From Azorinus chamasolen (taxonomy: Eukaryota > Mollusca > Bivalvia > Cardiida > Solecurtidae), in the NCBI GenBank assembly GCA_963576725.1, contig OY755252.1:46291552-46355551 (forward strand): a stretch of 64,000 nucleotides of DNA, given 5' to 3'. Shown piece by piece: positions 44,234-55,655 of this stretch (positions are counted from its first letter, which is position 1; the number at the start of each line of letters is the position of its first letter). Position numbers and translations under genes: made by a program. The notes below the pieces were generated by a model. The model did no database searches and was not told where the DNA came from. It saw only the letters and a list, made by a program, of their open reading frames with translations.

Positions 44234-45085
44234 CCCTTTCGGTGCCGGCATTGTCGTCTGCTAGGCATAGTTTACCCTTTCGGTGCCAGCATTGTCGTCT
44301 GCTAGGCATAGTTTACCCTTTCGGTGCCAGCATTGTCGTCTGCTGGGCATAGTTTACCCTTTCGGTGCCGGCATTGTCGTCTGCTGGGCATAGTTTACCC
44401 TTTCGGTGCCGGCATTGTCGTCTGCTAGGCATAGTTTACCCTTTCGGTGCCAGCATTGTCGTCTGCTAGGCATAGTTTACCCTTTCGGTGCCAGCATTGT
44501 CGTCTGCTGGGCATAGTTTACCCTTTCGGTGCCAGCATTGTCGTCTGCTGGGCATAGTTTACCCTTTCGGTGCCGGCATTGTCGTCTGCTAGGCATAGTT
44601 TACCCTTTCGGTGCCGGCATTGTCGTCTGCTAGGCATAGTTTACCCTTTCGGTGCCGGCATTGTCGTCTGCTGGGCATAGTTTACCCTTTCGGTGCCGGC
44701 ATTTTCGTCTGCTGGGCATAGTTTACCCTTTCGGTGCCGGCATTGTCGTCTGCTAGGCATAGTTTACCCTTTCGGTGCCAGCATTGTCGTCTGCTGGGCA
44801 TAGTTTACCCTTTCGGTGCCAGCATTGTCGTCTGCTGGGCATAGTTTACCCTTTCGGTGCCAGCATTGTCGTCTGCTAGGCATAGTTTACCCTTTCGGTG
44901 CCAGCATTGTCGTCTGCTAGGCATAGTTTCGTTTATTTTTAATGTAAGTGTGTGCACTTCTTCCATTTTCTTTATAAAACAGTAAAGTGTCAAACAGTTT
45001 GGATCCTGATGAGACGCCGAGTCATCTGGATCTAAACTGTTTGCATGTGTTATCATAAACCCGTCATTGTGGCACGGAAGGGGTT
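44230..45085 (+). mobile_element. TTAA-bounded MITE (family C) with internal array
   Basis: Left end TTAACCCTTTCGGTGCC, right end GGCACGGAAGGGGTTAA, giving inverted termini of about 13 bp. Core palindrome TTTGGATCCTGATGAGACGC / TCATCTGGATCTAAACTGTT. The right end is itself repeated once more downstream (to about 45124). A simple copy is at 62380-62595. Confidence 0.65.
44234..44930 (+). repeat. 41-bp minisatellite, 17 units
   Basis: Unit CCCTTTCGGTGCC(G/A)GC, then ATTGTCGTCTGCT(A/G)GGC and ATAGTTTA, exact 41-bp spacing from 44234 to 44930 with only a few variable sites. The unit equals the left terminus of the family C MITE. No spacers, so not CRISPR. Confidence 0.95.
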
Positions 45086-45159
45086 AATTACATAGACCCA
45101 TCATTGTGGTACGGAAGGGGTTAATTCCAGCAAGAATACCGAACATGGGTTAAATCCAG

Positions 45160-45410
45160 GTCGTAGCTTAATGTGTCGTCTCATCTGGATCTAAACTATC
45201 TGTGGCAAACAGTTGGATCCAAATAAGAAGCTAATCGTCACACATATATGGTTTCAATAACACGTGTATTCATCCACTTGAGTCAGGGTCAAATGACATT
45301 TATGCATTCAATTGTTTCGTGCAACACTTAAGATAGCTTTATATTAACTCCATGGATGCTAGTAGCAAATCAAACCTATGATAACAGATTGGATCCAGAT
45401 TAGACGCCAA
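45160..45410 (+). mobile_element. Repeat H, uninterrupted copy
   Basis: Holds CAGTTGGATCCAAATAAG, GAGTCAGGGTCAAATG, ACACTTAAGATAGCTTTATA, GGATGCTAGTAGCAAATC and GGATCCAGATTAGACGCC. It is the empty-site relative of the copy split at 32628-35280. Confidence 0.55.
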
Positions 45411-45411
45411 G

Positions 45412-45552
45412 GTGGTAGCTTAATACAGGACAAAAAATAATACAGAAAGCTCCTAGAGCATTACTTTTGTCCAGCATTAAGTAACCACCCGCTTATAGAG
45501 ACACCAATGTTTATTTATTAAGTGGTCGCATTAGAAGGGTTCTACTGTATTT
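45412..45552 (+). mobile_element. Family F MITE, left-truncated
   Basis: GGTGGTAGCTTAATACAGG, AGAAAGCTCCTAGAGC, CAGCATTAAGTAACCACC and right terminus GAAGGGTTCTACTGTA. Confidence 0.55.
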
Positions 45553-45770
45553 GTTTTCTTTATTTTGTCCAGTTTGAATAAAAAACAATTGACCCTTACA
45601 TAGCCAACAATCTGATAGTGTGTATTTTATCACTTCAATTTAACCTTGAAATCAGATTTGAAGACGCTTTAAATTATGATAATGCCCTTTACAGTTTATA
45701 CATGTGCATCTGAAAAGGACATGGTCAGCGTATCCTTTACGTGTTAAAATGTCGATGCTATGTTCACCTG

Positions 45771-46008
45771 TTAACCCTTCACTCCATAAATACCCCTTTC
45801 TGCGCCTTTGCAGAGTATATACCCAGACTAGCTGACGGTTCCTATAGGAGCCGTCTGATCAGCGTCTGCTCTGTTTGCTTTATGCCATGATAAAATATGA
45901 TTTACAGTTTCTACCATAGAAAGAAAAGGGTGTACACGTGTTATAATATAAAATAATCTAATTAATATTCACGACGTCATTATTTCTACTATGAACAGTT
46001 ATGGGTAA
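45771..46008 (+). mobile_element. Family B MITE
   Basis: TTAACCCTTCACTCC at the left, core GACGGTTCCTATAGGAGCCG and GTCTGCTCTGTTTGC, decayed right end GTTATGGGTAAAA. Confidence 0.6.
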
Positions 46009-46187
46009 AATTGTTTAATCACACGAGAAAATGTCTTCACTTTGTGTGTTGTACATATATGTACTTTTATATCACACAAAGAGTGAATAATTGCCCAAGA
46101 CAAAATTGTAGGCAATGCGTTAATGTTCTTGAAGAGCATCATTTTGTTATATGAACGTGTGTATGAATGTGTTAAAGATTGTAGAAA

Positions 46188-46391
46188 TTAACCCTTACTA
46201 CACGAATCACTAATATCCTTTGCGAACAGTCTAGACCCAGATGAGAGGGCTCCTGGAGGAACCCTCGTCAGAGTATGCACTGTTGGTCATGTTACACTTT
46301 TATTTAGTAAAAACCCTAATTATTCACCATAGGCTTGACCTGTTTGAATTTTGGAATAGTCCATTTGAAAAGTCGGTGTGGTGAGGGTTAA
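46188..46391 (+). mobile_element. TTAA-bounded MITE (family D)
   Basis: TTAACCCTTACTACACG at the left and GGTGAGGGTTAA at the right. Palindromic core GAGGGCTCCTGGAGGAACCC. The right half shares TTTGAATTTTGGAATAGTCC with 31150-31250. Confidence 0.6.
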
Positions 46392-46392
46392 T

Positions 46393-46462
46393 CTGACCAA
46401 TCAGATGCTTGAGAATGATCTCCGATTCAAGCAAAGAGTTTTATAACCTCGGGCCTGGTCTT
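46393..46462. mobile_element. Fragment of the 27779-type MITE
   Basis: AATCTGACCAATCAGATGCT, TGAGAATGATCTCCGATTCA and AGTTTTATAA correspond to one end of that MITE. It abuts the family D right TTAA. Confidence 0.5.
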
Positions 46463-46573
46463 TAAGACAGGTGGAATGTTAATGCAGGGGATCAAAGTCA
46501 TGCAGAACACATCTGTATTGAGATGGCAGTCCTTACAATAAACGCATTTTTTCAATTACATCATAAAACATGG

Positions 46574-46780
46574 TACAGTACAAACTCTCTATAACGACCA
46601 CTAAATTAGATGAAGTTTTTTGTGTTAAAGGCAGGTGGATGCTTAAAGCAAGGTGAAGTAAAACAGAACGCTCCTATAGGAGCGTTCTGTTTTACTTTCA
46701 CCTTCCTTTAAGCAACCACCCGCCAAAATACCAACTAATGAGCATAATTTAGTGGTCGTTATAGAGAGGTTTGACTGTAG
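46574..46780 (+). mobile_element. Family F MITE, complete
   Basis: TACAGTACAAACTCTCTATA and TATAGAGAGGTTTGACTGTA termini. The centre AACAGAACGCTCCTATAGGA is followed by its exact complement. Confidence 0.75.
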
Positions 46781-47389
46781 TTGTTATGAAGATTATCATC
46801 TTGAACTTTTGTCGAAGAACCTCCCTCGGCTATATACCGTTTTTGTCGATACATATATTAATTTTTGTGGTGTGCATCAATATATTATCGATCTATGTCG
46901 AACAGTTACGAAACTAAAACGTGACCAGAATAAATACTAATACATGGGCGAATCTTCGATATCAGACGCATGAAAGTCTTGTCGTGTTCAGCGTTTTAGA
47001 TCGATTATCTTGCGATATAATTCTTTATAGCATATAAACAATTTTTTAATTATTTCTGTAATTTTAAGGCATTTTAAAACGGGCAGTAGGTAGAGACTAT
47101 CACTTCAATATATCAAAAGCCCAAACATTAGTTGTTTTCTTCCTGAAAACGTCCTACTGATTGCAGGGGTTCATTGTAGCGCATTCGTAATGATAACCTG
47201 TGTTTTTATTTTTTTTTAAATTCTGGTTTTGAAATTCATGTATGAAATAAAATTTAAACCTTTGCATGTTGTGTGTTACATTATGACCACATTAGCAAAC
47301 TCAGTTGAATTTAGTATAAATATTGTCTTGGAGACATGTGTCAACTCTGTGCAGAGTGAAAGGCATATAGAAAGCTCCTCTGTGTGCAA
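46781..47389. other. Intergenic, no feature recognised
   Basis: AT-rich. A 62-residue frame near 46752 overlaps the MITE end and has no motif. Confidence 0.4.
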
Positions 47390-48999
47390 GTGATGTTGTA
47401 ACTGGCGCTGTATATATAACCCCCTGAAAACACAATCTTCCGGAATAATGAATTCATTGAACTGTATTTATGGTGAAGTTAATTCTTTTCGTGAACACTA
47501 TTCAAATTTCCTGCTTCTAGAAGATTTTAATGCAAGAATGTCAAATATTACAGATTTTGTTGAAGTTGATAATGATCTGTTTGACTTTATTTATGTAACT
47601 CCTGAAAGTTTGAATGTTGATAGCGCCGAACAACTTTGATAGAATTAGGCAATCGCAAGATAAATATTTATCCCGAACTGGCAAACAACTAGTCGACTTT
47701 TGCAAACTGTCTGAAGTTGTTGTTTTGAATGGCAGAGCTTCCAAAGATAAAAATGTTGGCAACTTTACTTGTAACAATTCCTCTGTAGTTGACTATGCTA
47801 TTTGCTCATAACCCTCACTTAAAACTGTTACTGATTTTGAAATCGGAGAGTTTTGTCCCCTTTTGTCGGATTTATATTGCCCATTTTTAGTTAAACTGGA
47901 TGATGTTAAACAAAAATACAATAGATATACGGAAAATAAAAACAAATGTAGTAAAAAGAATAAGCGTTGGAAAAACGAAAACTCATCATTTTATTGCAAA
48001 CATAGATATGATCGCAGCAGAATCTATTAAGAGTAAAATAGATAATGAAGAACATGGTACACAGAACGCCTTAAATGAAATAATGAACGACATTGAAAGT
48101 GTTTGTTTTTATTTATAAAATAAGCTAGTGACACACTAGGCACAGTTAAAACCAATTCTATTACGAACGCTAACAGACACAAAACATGGCTTGATAACAG
48201 ATGCAGGACAGATAGATCAAATTATCACGTAGCAAAAAGAATATTCCATGCTAACAAAACAATGAAATATTTGATAGTATGCACACATCGAGCAAATTGT
48301 ATAAAAAACAAATTAGAGTAAACCTAGCAAAATATAAAGATATTAGAAACAAAATACGCAATCTACGAACAACTTCTCCAAAGTAATACTGGAATTATGT
48401 CAACAGTTTTAGAGAATAATAACAAAAGGAAAATGAAGAAATCAAAATCGATACATTATATAAGTTCTATAAAGATATAAATGAAAGAGATCCTGAAATT
48501 AACGAAATACCTGAAGATGATTATCTAAATTTTACCGTTAACAATTTTTTGAACGACGTTATCAATGATAAAGAAATACTAAAAGTTGTTAAAGACCTTA
48601 AAAACAAAAAGGCATGTGGCATGGATCAAATCCTAAATGAATACCTAAAATCTACAATTGATATTTTCCTACCAATCTATAAAAACTGTGTCCCTGACTC
48701 TGGCTGCGTGCCAGAGTATTGGATCATAGGTATGATTAAACCAATTTTTAAAGAAAAAAAACGAAACCAGTTCGGGTTTAGAAAAGGTTATTCCACCACT
48801 GATGCTTCCTTTGTACTTTACGCTTAGCTTAATACATAATAAGTAGAAATAAAAAATATTGCTTATTTGTTAATTATCAAAAGGCATTTGATTCTCTATG
48901 GCGCATTGCATTATGGTCGACATTGATAAACTATAATATATCGGGAAACGTGTTGGATGTTATCAAAAGTTTTTACAGTAATGTAAGATCATGTGTCTC

Positions 49000-49235
49000 C
49001 AAAAATAATGAAAGTACATGTATGAGTCGTACAGGAAACACCGCATACAAAACACACAACCGCCCGAACAGCACCACAACGACAAACAACAAATGTACAT
49101 GTATATAAAAGACACAAAGAAACACACGGACATAATAAACAAACAATAGGGGGAAGATGGAAGTACCGCCTTGGAACAGTCAGTGACAAATGTCACTGGG
49201 GGTTAAATCGGTTTAAGGGCACCCAACCTCTGCCT
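49000..49235 (-). mobile_element. 5'-truncated PLE 3' end inserted in LINE
   Basis: Minus strand: AGGTTGGGTGCCC, AAACCGATTTAACC, CAGTGACATTTGTCACTG, CCAAGGCGGTACTTCC, then tail CTGTTCGGGCGG...TGACTCAT. Homologous to 31335-31570 and, in its first part, to 10160-10260. Confidence 0.6.
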
Positions 49236-49261
49236 TTTTCGATTCTTATATTGGACTGCGA

Positions 49262-49580
49262 CAAAAAAGTAAAGTACAGTACCTAGTTATAGTCTACTTT
49301 CAGTCCGAATGACCGCTCAGCCGACTGTACATTTACTCCCCTGGTCATTGAGTCATTGGCCAACAATATTGAGCACTGCTAACATATGGCGCAATCATGC
49401 AGCCGCAGTACCGGCGAGTGACCCTCACAGGTACCCATTTTAACCCCTGGGTGGAGAGGATGTGCAGGTGGGAGACACGGAAAAGCGTCTCTGAAATTTC
49501 CGGGAGGGACCGGAATTTGAACCCCGGACCTCCGGACTGATAGTCAAGCGCGTTACCACTAGACCACCGCCACCTACAAA
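49262..49580 (-). mobile_element. tRNA-derived SINE, minus strand
   Basis: The head on the minus strand reads GTAGGTGGCGGTGGTCTAGT (A box TGGTCTAGTGG), with B box GGTTCAAATTCC 30-40 bp later, i.e. complete pol III promoter spacing. Body and tail extend to about 49262. A fragment of its distal part (CCTAGTTATAGTCTAC) is also at about 28297-28340. Confidence 0.65.
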
Positions 49581-50197
49581 AACGACAAGGCGTAAATATT
49601 TCCCCGCTTTTGCTTTACCTATATTTATATGATTTAAAGCATTTCTTAACAGATAAGTATATCGATGGTATAGATGTCAGTGATCATCTATACGGTATGA
49701 TGAAAAGTTTTCTGGTTCTTTATGCAGACGATACTGTACTTTTTGCAAATGACTAACAGGAGTTACAAAAGACTACTAATGCTTTTGTACAATACTGCAC
49801 AAAGTGGAAATTAAATGTAAATACATGTGTATACGGAAAACGAAAGTTATGGTGTTTGGAGATAGATATAATAGAAAAAAACATATTTTAATAAATGGTA
49901 ATTTTGTTGAAACTGTTCACCCTTTTTAATACTTAGGAATTGTGTTCTCAAAAAAATTGTAATTTTTCAAAGGCCATGTCCCACGTTAGTGACCAAGCCC
50001 GAAAAGCTATGTTTGGACTCTTAAAGAAAATAAGAAATCTTGACATTCCCATTGACTGCCAACTAAATTTATTTGATAACACTGTCCTACTTATTCTGCT
50101 TTACGGATTTGAACTTTGGGGGTTTGGGAATTTGTCAAATGTTGAAAAGGTTCATACTGACTTCCTAAAACGTATCCTTAATGTAAAAAGAACATAG

Positions 50198-50643
50198 GGT
50201 TTGGTGGAGAAATAAAAGAGTTATTCTTGATAAAAAAAATAATTTATGCATCTTATCTGGACCTCTGCAGCTAATATGGACCTCTTTGATCTGGTTCGTT
50301 CATGTTTCTTAACTACTGACTGAGTAACAGACATCTTGCATCCTGATGAGTCATCGAGTTTCTCGGCGTCTCACATGGATCCAAGCTGTTTGTAAATGGC
50401 GATTAGATAGTTATCGACAGGATAAGGGATAAGACAGGTGGTAGCTTAATGTAAAATTAAGGTGAAGCTCAATGTTCCCCCGTAAACGTTTTGCATGTCT
50501 TTCATCCTTTATTATTCAGCCATAATTTTCCACGAGTTTTAATTAAATTTGCGGTCATAATTACGCCAATCTTCTCTTTCGGATCAACAAGCATAGCTCA
50601 GCCTGCATATATTCAGTTATTCCTCCTATATGATCTGCATATG
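50198..50643. other. Intergenic; family G fragment
   Basis: GGGTTTGGTGGAGAAATAA at 50198 is a family G end. Nothing else assigned. Confidence 0.4.
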
Positions 50644-50912
50644 CAGTAAAGTCTCTCGAAACCGGAATTCTAGTTGAGAGAAGAATTTAGATATTTTTAG
50701 ACTGGTAGCTGTTTAATACCGGGTGTAATTCACGCAGAAAGCTTTATGCATGACTTTCAATCTGCATTAAGCAGCCACCTATCTGCCACCGATATTTATA
50801 CTAAACCGAGCGTCAGGTTTACATAGGTGTTACTGTGTCAGGCGAACTACTAAATTAAAGACCTAAAATTACATCTATAGATACGTGGTGGTCGTTGTAG
50901 AGAGTAACTGCA
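50644..50912 (+). mobile_element. Family F MITE, degraded
   Basis: CAGTAAAGTCTCTCGAAACC at the left, GAAAGCTTTATGCATGACTT centre, GCATTAAGCAGCCACCTATC. Right part carries an internal duplication and a weak end. Confidence 0.5.
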
Positions 50913-51243
50913 CATATACGAGTTATTTGTTATTACCTCTATATAGTAGTGATAACCAAAACTCATTTAAGAATTGTCTGATTCATGTCCGCTATCAAGG
51001 AGGCATAGCGTCCATAAAGGTGGATTTAATTTAAAACACAATTGGTTTTCTTGATAAATAACATGCATCCAAAATAACTATTAATTAATAACTAGACTTT
51101 GTTTTTTTAGAAAAACACATGTCTCCTTCCCGGTACCTAGCCCCCGCACCCATAAGAGGAATGAATTAACTCCCTGGAATCCTCTACCCTGGCACCCATA
51201 CGAGGAATAAATTCATATGTCAAAATAGTATATTACTCTATAT
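50913..51243. other. Intergenic; short direct repeat
   Basis: GGCACCCATACGAGGAATAA and GCACCCATAAGAGGAATGAA at 51145-51210 are imperfect duplicates. The last 8 bp are the left target duplication of the hAT-like element. Confidence 0.45.
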
Positions 51244-51268
51244 CAACGGTGCCCGACGCATGCTTGGA

Positions 51269-51299
<31 letters not shown>

Positions 51300-52479
51300 A
51301 AGAAAAGAAAAAGAAATTGTGATCGAAGTATGTAAAACTAGCCTAAAACTATCTATTTGTACCTTAAACCACTCCAAACAACGAGAAAATCACGACCCGG
51401 GAAAAAATACTGTCGGTTCTACATGTATAATTGTTTTTATATGTATTGAAAGGTACCTAACTACGTCAGATCAGCGGCGGAAAATACAACAGTAAGTCAA
51501 GTCTCACAGCAAAGCCAATTCAACATCGATTTCAATCATGTTGGTCTTGATCCGTTCCAAATTTCATATGCAAAGCGGCACAATTAGTGCTTTCCTTAAA
51601 TATTGCTCCGTATTGTCGCTGCATGACCGCGAATTTGAAAAATTGCTAGAGCGAAACTTTTCAACAAAAACGCGAATTATGGTGAAACACTATCGAAAAA
51701 CATTAAACTCACCGCAATTAGAATGGCGCCTTTTATTTCCAGTCTGCTATGAGGCGCCAGTTTTCTTTCTCCAACTTTCCCTTTTGAATGGATGCGACTA
51801 TTTTGCTGTGACCCGGCTCATAAACTATTCGATATGCAAATTGATTACTACATGTAATTCCGGGCCACTGCGAAATGGCACATCCGTTCAAAAGGAAAGT
51901 AGGAGAAAGAAAGCTGGCGTCTGGTAGCAGACTGGAAATAGCCAGCGCCGTTTTAAATGCGGTGAGTTGAATGTTTTTCAAATATGTTTCAGCATAATTC
52001 GCGTTTTTGCTGAAAAGTTTAACGAATACAGATCCCCCTATATACGTATATGCATCCTGGCGGGAGTCATATCGTTTCGCTCTAGCTTTTTTTTCAAATT
52101 CGCTGTCTTGCAGCGACAATACGGAGCAATATTTAAGGAAAGCACTAATTGTGTCGCTTAGCATATGGAATTTGGAACTGATCAAGACCAAATTGATTTA
52201 AATCGGTGTTGAATTGGCTTTGCTGTAAGACTTTGAAAAACATGACTGTTGTATTTTCCGCCGCTGATCTGACGTAGTGAGGTACCTTTCAATACATATT
52301 ATATAGACCCGATAGTAATTTTTTCCGGGTCGTGTTTTTCTTGTTTTTCGGAGTGGTTTAAGGTACAATTAGATAGTTTTAGGCTAGTTTTACATACTTT
52401 GATTCACATTTTATTTTATTTTATTTTTGGGGGGTGGGTGTGGTCGTGCGTGAGTCCAAGCATGCTTCGGGCACCTTTG
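51244..52479. mobile_element. hAT-like non-autonomous element with long inverted arms
   Basis: The left terminus CAACGGTGCCCGACGCATGC faces GCATGCTTCGGGCACCTTTG at the right. Arms of several hundred bp match inversely (e.g. GGTACCTAACTACGTCAGAT versus ATCTGACGTAGTGAGGTACC). Perfect 8-bp flanks CTCTATAT at 51236-51243 and 52480-52487. TIR start and 8-bp duplication fit hAT. Frames across it (e.g. 51538-51927) show no transposase motif. Confidence 0.8.
51269..51316. repeat. Poly(C)/poly(A) tract inside the hAT arm
   Basis: About 20 C followed by an A-rich run. The arm at 56903 has C7 and A18 at the same place, and the right arm of this element has a T/G-rich counterpart. Confidence 0.9.
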
Positions 52480-52487
52480 CTCTATAT

Positions 52488-53425
52488 AAGGAAAAACTCC
52501 AAAGGGTCATAACTTGTCAAAATTGTTGCAGCAAAAATTCCAAACCACATGACCATCCTCACATATAGCTGGTTCATATGTAACAGTTTAAAGTAAATCC
52601 CTCAAATAGTATAGGAGGAGCTCGCTGCACAAGATTATTTCGCTATATATTCTATATAACGAAAAACTACAAAGGCCCATAATATGTCAAAATTGTTGCA
52701 GCCAATATTCCAAACCACATGACCATCCTCACATAAAGCTGGTTCATATGTAAAAGTTTGAAGGACATCCCTCTAATAGTGTAGGAGGAGTTAGCTGCAC
52801 AAGAATTGCTATATATTCTATACAAAGAAAATAGTGTTGGAGGAGGAGTTAGCTGCACAAGAATGTTTCGCTATAAGGAAAAACTACAAAGGGCCATAAC
52901 TTCTGTCAAAATTGTTGCAGCCAAAATTCCAAACCACATGACCATCCTCATATGTAGCTGGTTCATATGTAAAATTTTGAAGGAAAACCCTCAAATAGTG
53001 TAGGAGGAGTTAGCTGCACAAGATTTTTTCGCTATATATTTTATATAAGGAAAAATTACAAAGGGCCATAACTTCTGTCAAAATTGTTGCAGCCAACATT
53101 CCAAACCACATGACTATCCTCACGTATAGCTGGTTCATATGTAAAAGTTTGAAGGAAATCCCTCTAATAGTGTAGGATGAGTTAGCTGCACAAGAATTTT
53201 AACAGACAGACGGACAGACGGACGAACGGACGTTCTAACGGATTGAGTGCATGCGGCTATTCTTTTGTTCAAAATAGCCACACAAACTGAAAATAAGCCA
53301 CATAAAACTGACGATTTTTTGTTCTCATGTAATTATCTAGTCACATAAACAGGAATTGTTAGAGCGGACAGACAGAAAGCACAACATCAATATGTCTCCC
53401 TCCCCTAAAGGGGGGAGACATAATT
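52488..53425. repeat. ~171-bp tandem repeat, four units, with GACAGACG tail
   Basis: TCAAAATTGTTGCAG starts at 52516, 52687, 52906 and 53078 (periods about 171, 219, 172). The longer spacing comes from a 48-bp internal duplication of the GGAGTTAGCTGCACAAGAAT end. It is followed by ACAGACAGACGGACAGACGG and CCCCTAAAGGGGGGAGACAT. Probably a MITE with internal tandem repeats. Confidence 0.8.
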
Positions 53426-53569
53426 ATCTTAGGAATACTTACTTTTAGAGTGTAGTATTGCATTAAATATGGAATAGACAGAATATTTTATTAGAATCTT
53501 ACGTACGTAATGACACATAAAACGAGATTAACGAGATCTAGTACTCAAGTACTAGAATCATCATTTCTT

Positions 53570-53720
53570 CAACAAACCCTATGTTCTTACCAATATTTAC
53601 AATCGCCTCTTCCATACGATTCTAAATAGTGATCACATACTAGGATTTGGTGGACAAATAAATATTTATTCCTGAAACTGCTTTGATTTAAGCATCTTAT
53701 CTGGAACTCTTGGTTCAGTT
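53570..53720. repeat. Family G palindromic repeat copy
   Basis: AACAAACCCTATGTTC at the left and ACTAGGATTTGGTGGACAAATAA at the right, then GCATCTTATCTGGA as at 50255. Confidence 0.45.
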
Positions 53721-53829
53721 TACGTTCATATATTATCACAAAAGCAAAATACGTGTATACATAATAACCATCTTTGGACAATGGGAGCTTAATGCAAATA
53801 CAGTAAACTATGTACTTCACTTTACACTT

Positions 53830-54770
53830 CATGTCCATGTAACACAGTCGGTCGTAGGGGAATCTTAGCTGACTTTATAATATATTTCCATATTGTCCTG
53901 TCTTCCGCTTCTCTCTGAGATGTTGCAAAACCCAAACCTGTCCACTCCTTGATGTTATCGTCCAGTCTCTTCCTTTGTTTTTTTCGTCTTCTTGTTCAAT
54001 TAACTGTTCCCTTGAGAGTGTGTTAAGACATGGCTATAACTAACCAACTTCCTTTTCTTAACTATAGTGAGAAGCTCTTCGTAGGGAGCAATCAGTGTCA
54101 AAAACCGACTGTGGACTCCTTCATTCTCCTCTCCAGTTCCATTTTCAGCGTCCCTGTCTTACAAGCATTAAAACATATTGAAACAACAAAAGAGCTCACA
54201 CGTCTCACCTTGGTGTGGGGTGAAATGTTCCTATCCTACCAAATGGGCTTCAGAATTGCATGAGCAGCTACTTGTCGTGCAATTGTAGATAAAACCTCAG
54301 GCTTAGACCTTCTTCTGGCATGGTTTATATCGTTTCAAGCATTTGATCTTTTTGTCATTTACAAGGTCATCCGTGGTGTTCTTCTGGAACTTGGTCTTCG
54401 CAGCAATTGTCTTCATCCCAGACATAGTAGATGTTTTGCCCAGGCATTGTACTAAGTCCTCAAGTTCCTGTAAAGTTCCTGCCAGTCCATCAATATCATC
54501 TCCAAAGCACAGGTTTGTGAGGCTTCTTGTTCCAATAATGACAGTTTCCTTATCCAAGGTGTCAGACATGATTCACTTCAAGAAGATGTTGAAGGGGATC
54601 AGTGACAAAGGCCATCCTTGCCAGTGTGCAATAGCGATTCTGTACCATTCATCGAGGTTGCAATTGATGAGCGCTCTTGAACCATGTGTGATATATTCGA
54701 CCGTAAATATCACACCTGACAATTGTGTCATATTCGTCTGTTCAGCATGACAGTAAAAACAAACCATAAC
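53830..54770 (-). pseudogene. LINE RT fragment, minus strand
   Basis: Minus-strand order: WQGWPLSLIPFNIFLK (degraded motif B), MSDTLDKE, LTNLCFGDDIDGLAGTLQEL (motif C with FADD changed to FGDD), SKPEVLSTIARQVAAHAILKPIW, and a C-terminal DDNIKEWTGLGFATSQREAEDR followed by SAKIPLRP. Typical 3' half of an RTE/CR1-like invertebrate LINE, with several stops. Clade uncertain. Confidence 0.7.
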
Positions 54771-54771
54771 C

Positions 54772-55135
54772 ATCAATCACCATCATCGCCATCATCATTA
54801 TCATCATAATCATCATCACCATCATCATCACCACCACCACGATCATAATTATTCAGTACTATGACTGACGTCATCATCATCATTACGACCAGAATCGCGA
54901 TCATTATCATGATGTCAACCATCATAATTGTCATCATCATCATCATCCTTATCATCATCTTTATAATCATCTTTGTCAGCATCATCATTCACCATCAGCA
55001 TTACCATCACCACCATCCTCCTCCTCATCATCATCATCGTCGTCGTCGTAACCAGCATCACGATCACCATCACCAACAAAGATATCATCCTCATTACGAC
55101 CATCATCATCATCAACAACAACATCATCGTCACAT
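54772..55135. repeat. Long (ATC)n-type imperfect microsatellite
   Basis: CATCATCATC with many CAC, ATT and GTC variants. His/Ile/Met-rich frames in all phases are not genes. Confidence 0.95.
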
Positions 55136-55244
55136 TTAACCCATTTTATTTAGAGTTCTGTTTGTTTCTGCATAACTGGAAGTGACTTTCAGTTCATGTG
55201 GAAAGGGGTGTCTTAATTAAAAAACAAACGAAAATATCATAGTT

Positions 55245-55655
55245 GCAATAAACAAAAAACTGATACAACTCTGAACAGTGATTTCAACGAATTAAATGGC
55301 ATAATCATACATGTAATTACTATATAATAACGATGCCATACATGTATTCTGATAAGAATATTTGTACACTTCCATGTGACTTACATTATTTGCCATTTTA
55401 ATATCACTGCCGCAAATATGTAATGTCGATATGTAATGACACTCATATGCAAATAAACAGGGGACTTATATAACTCTGAACAGTAAGTTCAAAGAATTAA
55501 ACGCCATTGTCATACGTGTTATTTCAATATAATAACGATGTCATAATTATTTCAAACATGTTTTGAACAGTTTCATTTGCCTACATTTATTTGCCATTTT
55601 AATATCATTGTCGCGAATACGTAATGTCCATAACACCATATTCGGTAATGCCACT
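55245..55655. repeat. ~205-bp diverged tandem duplication
   Basis: ACTCTGAACAGTGATTTC at 55268 and ACTCTGAACAGTAAGTTC at 55473. Both are followed by TATAATAACGATG and TTGCCATTTTAATATCA. Two copies. Confidence 0.7.

Larger units (their letters stand above)
47390..50197 (+). pseudogene. Decayed LINE with endonuclease and RT, interrupted
   Basis: Endonuclease pieces (DVVTGAVYITP, LLLEDFNARM where LGDFN is expected, VVLNGRASKD, SSVVDYAIC), linker, RT pieces (LKNKKACGMDQI, FGFRKGYSTTDA, VNYQKAFDSLWR, SFYSNVRSCVS). After an insertion at about 49000-49580 come ISPLLLYLYLYDLKHFL, LVLYADDTVLFAND, YLGIVFS, and DNTVLLILLYGFELWGFGN to KRILNVKRT-stop. Many frameshifts and stops. Same type as the 12.95-14.4 kb LINE. 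Confidence 0.7.

Noticed and set aside
44234..44930. Regular 41-bp array considered as CRISPR
   Set aside because: Units are contiguous with no spacers and derive from a MITE end. The DNA is eukaryotic.
45003..45040. CTGATGAG string considered as hammerhead ribozyme core
   Set aside because: No matching GAAA core and stems belong to the MITE palindrome. N-terminal-endonuclease PLEs are reported to lack canonical hammerheads.
51538..52191. ORFs of 129 and 152 residues inside the hAT-like element
   Set aside because: They mirror each other across the inverted arms and show no transposase motifs.
54773..55185. His-, Ile- and Met-rich ORFs
   Set aside because: Products of the (ATC)n microsatellite.
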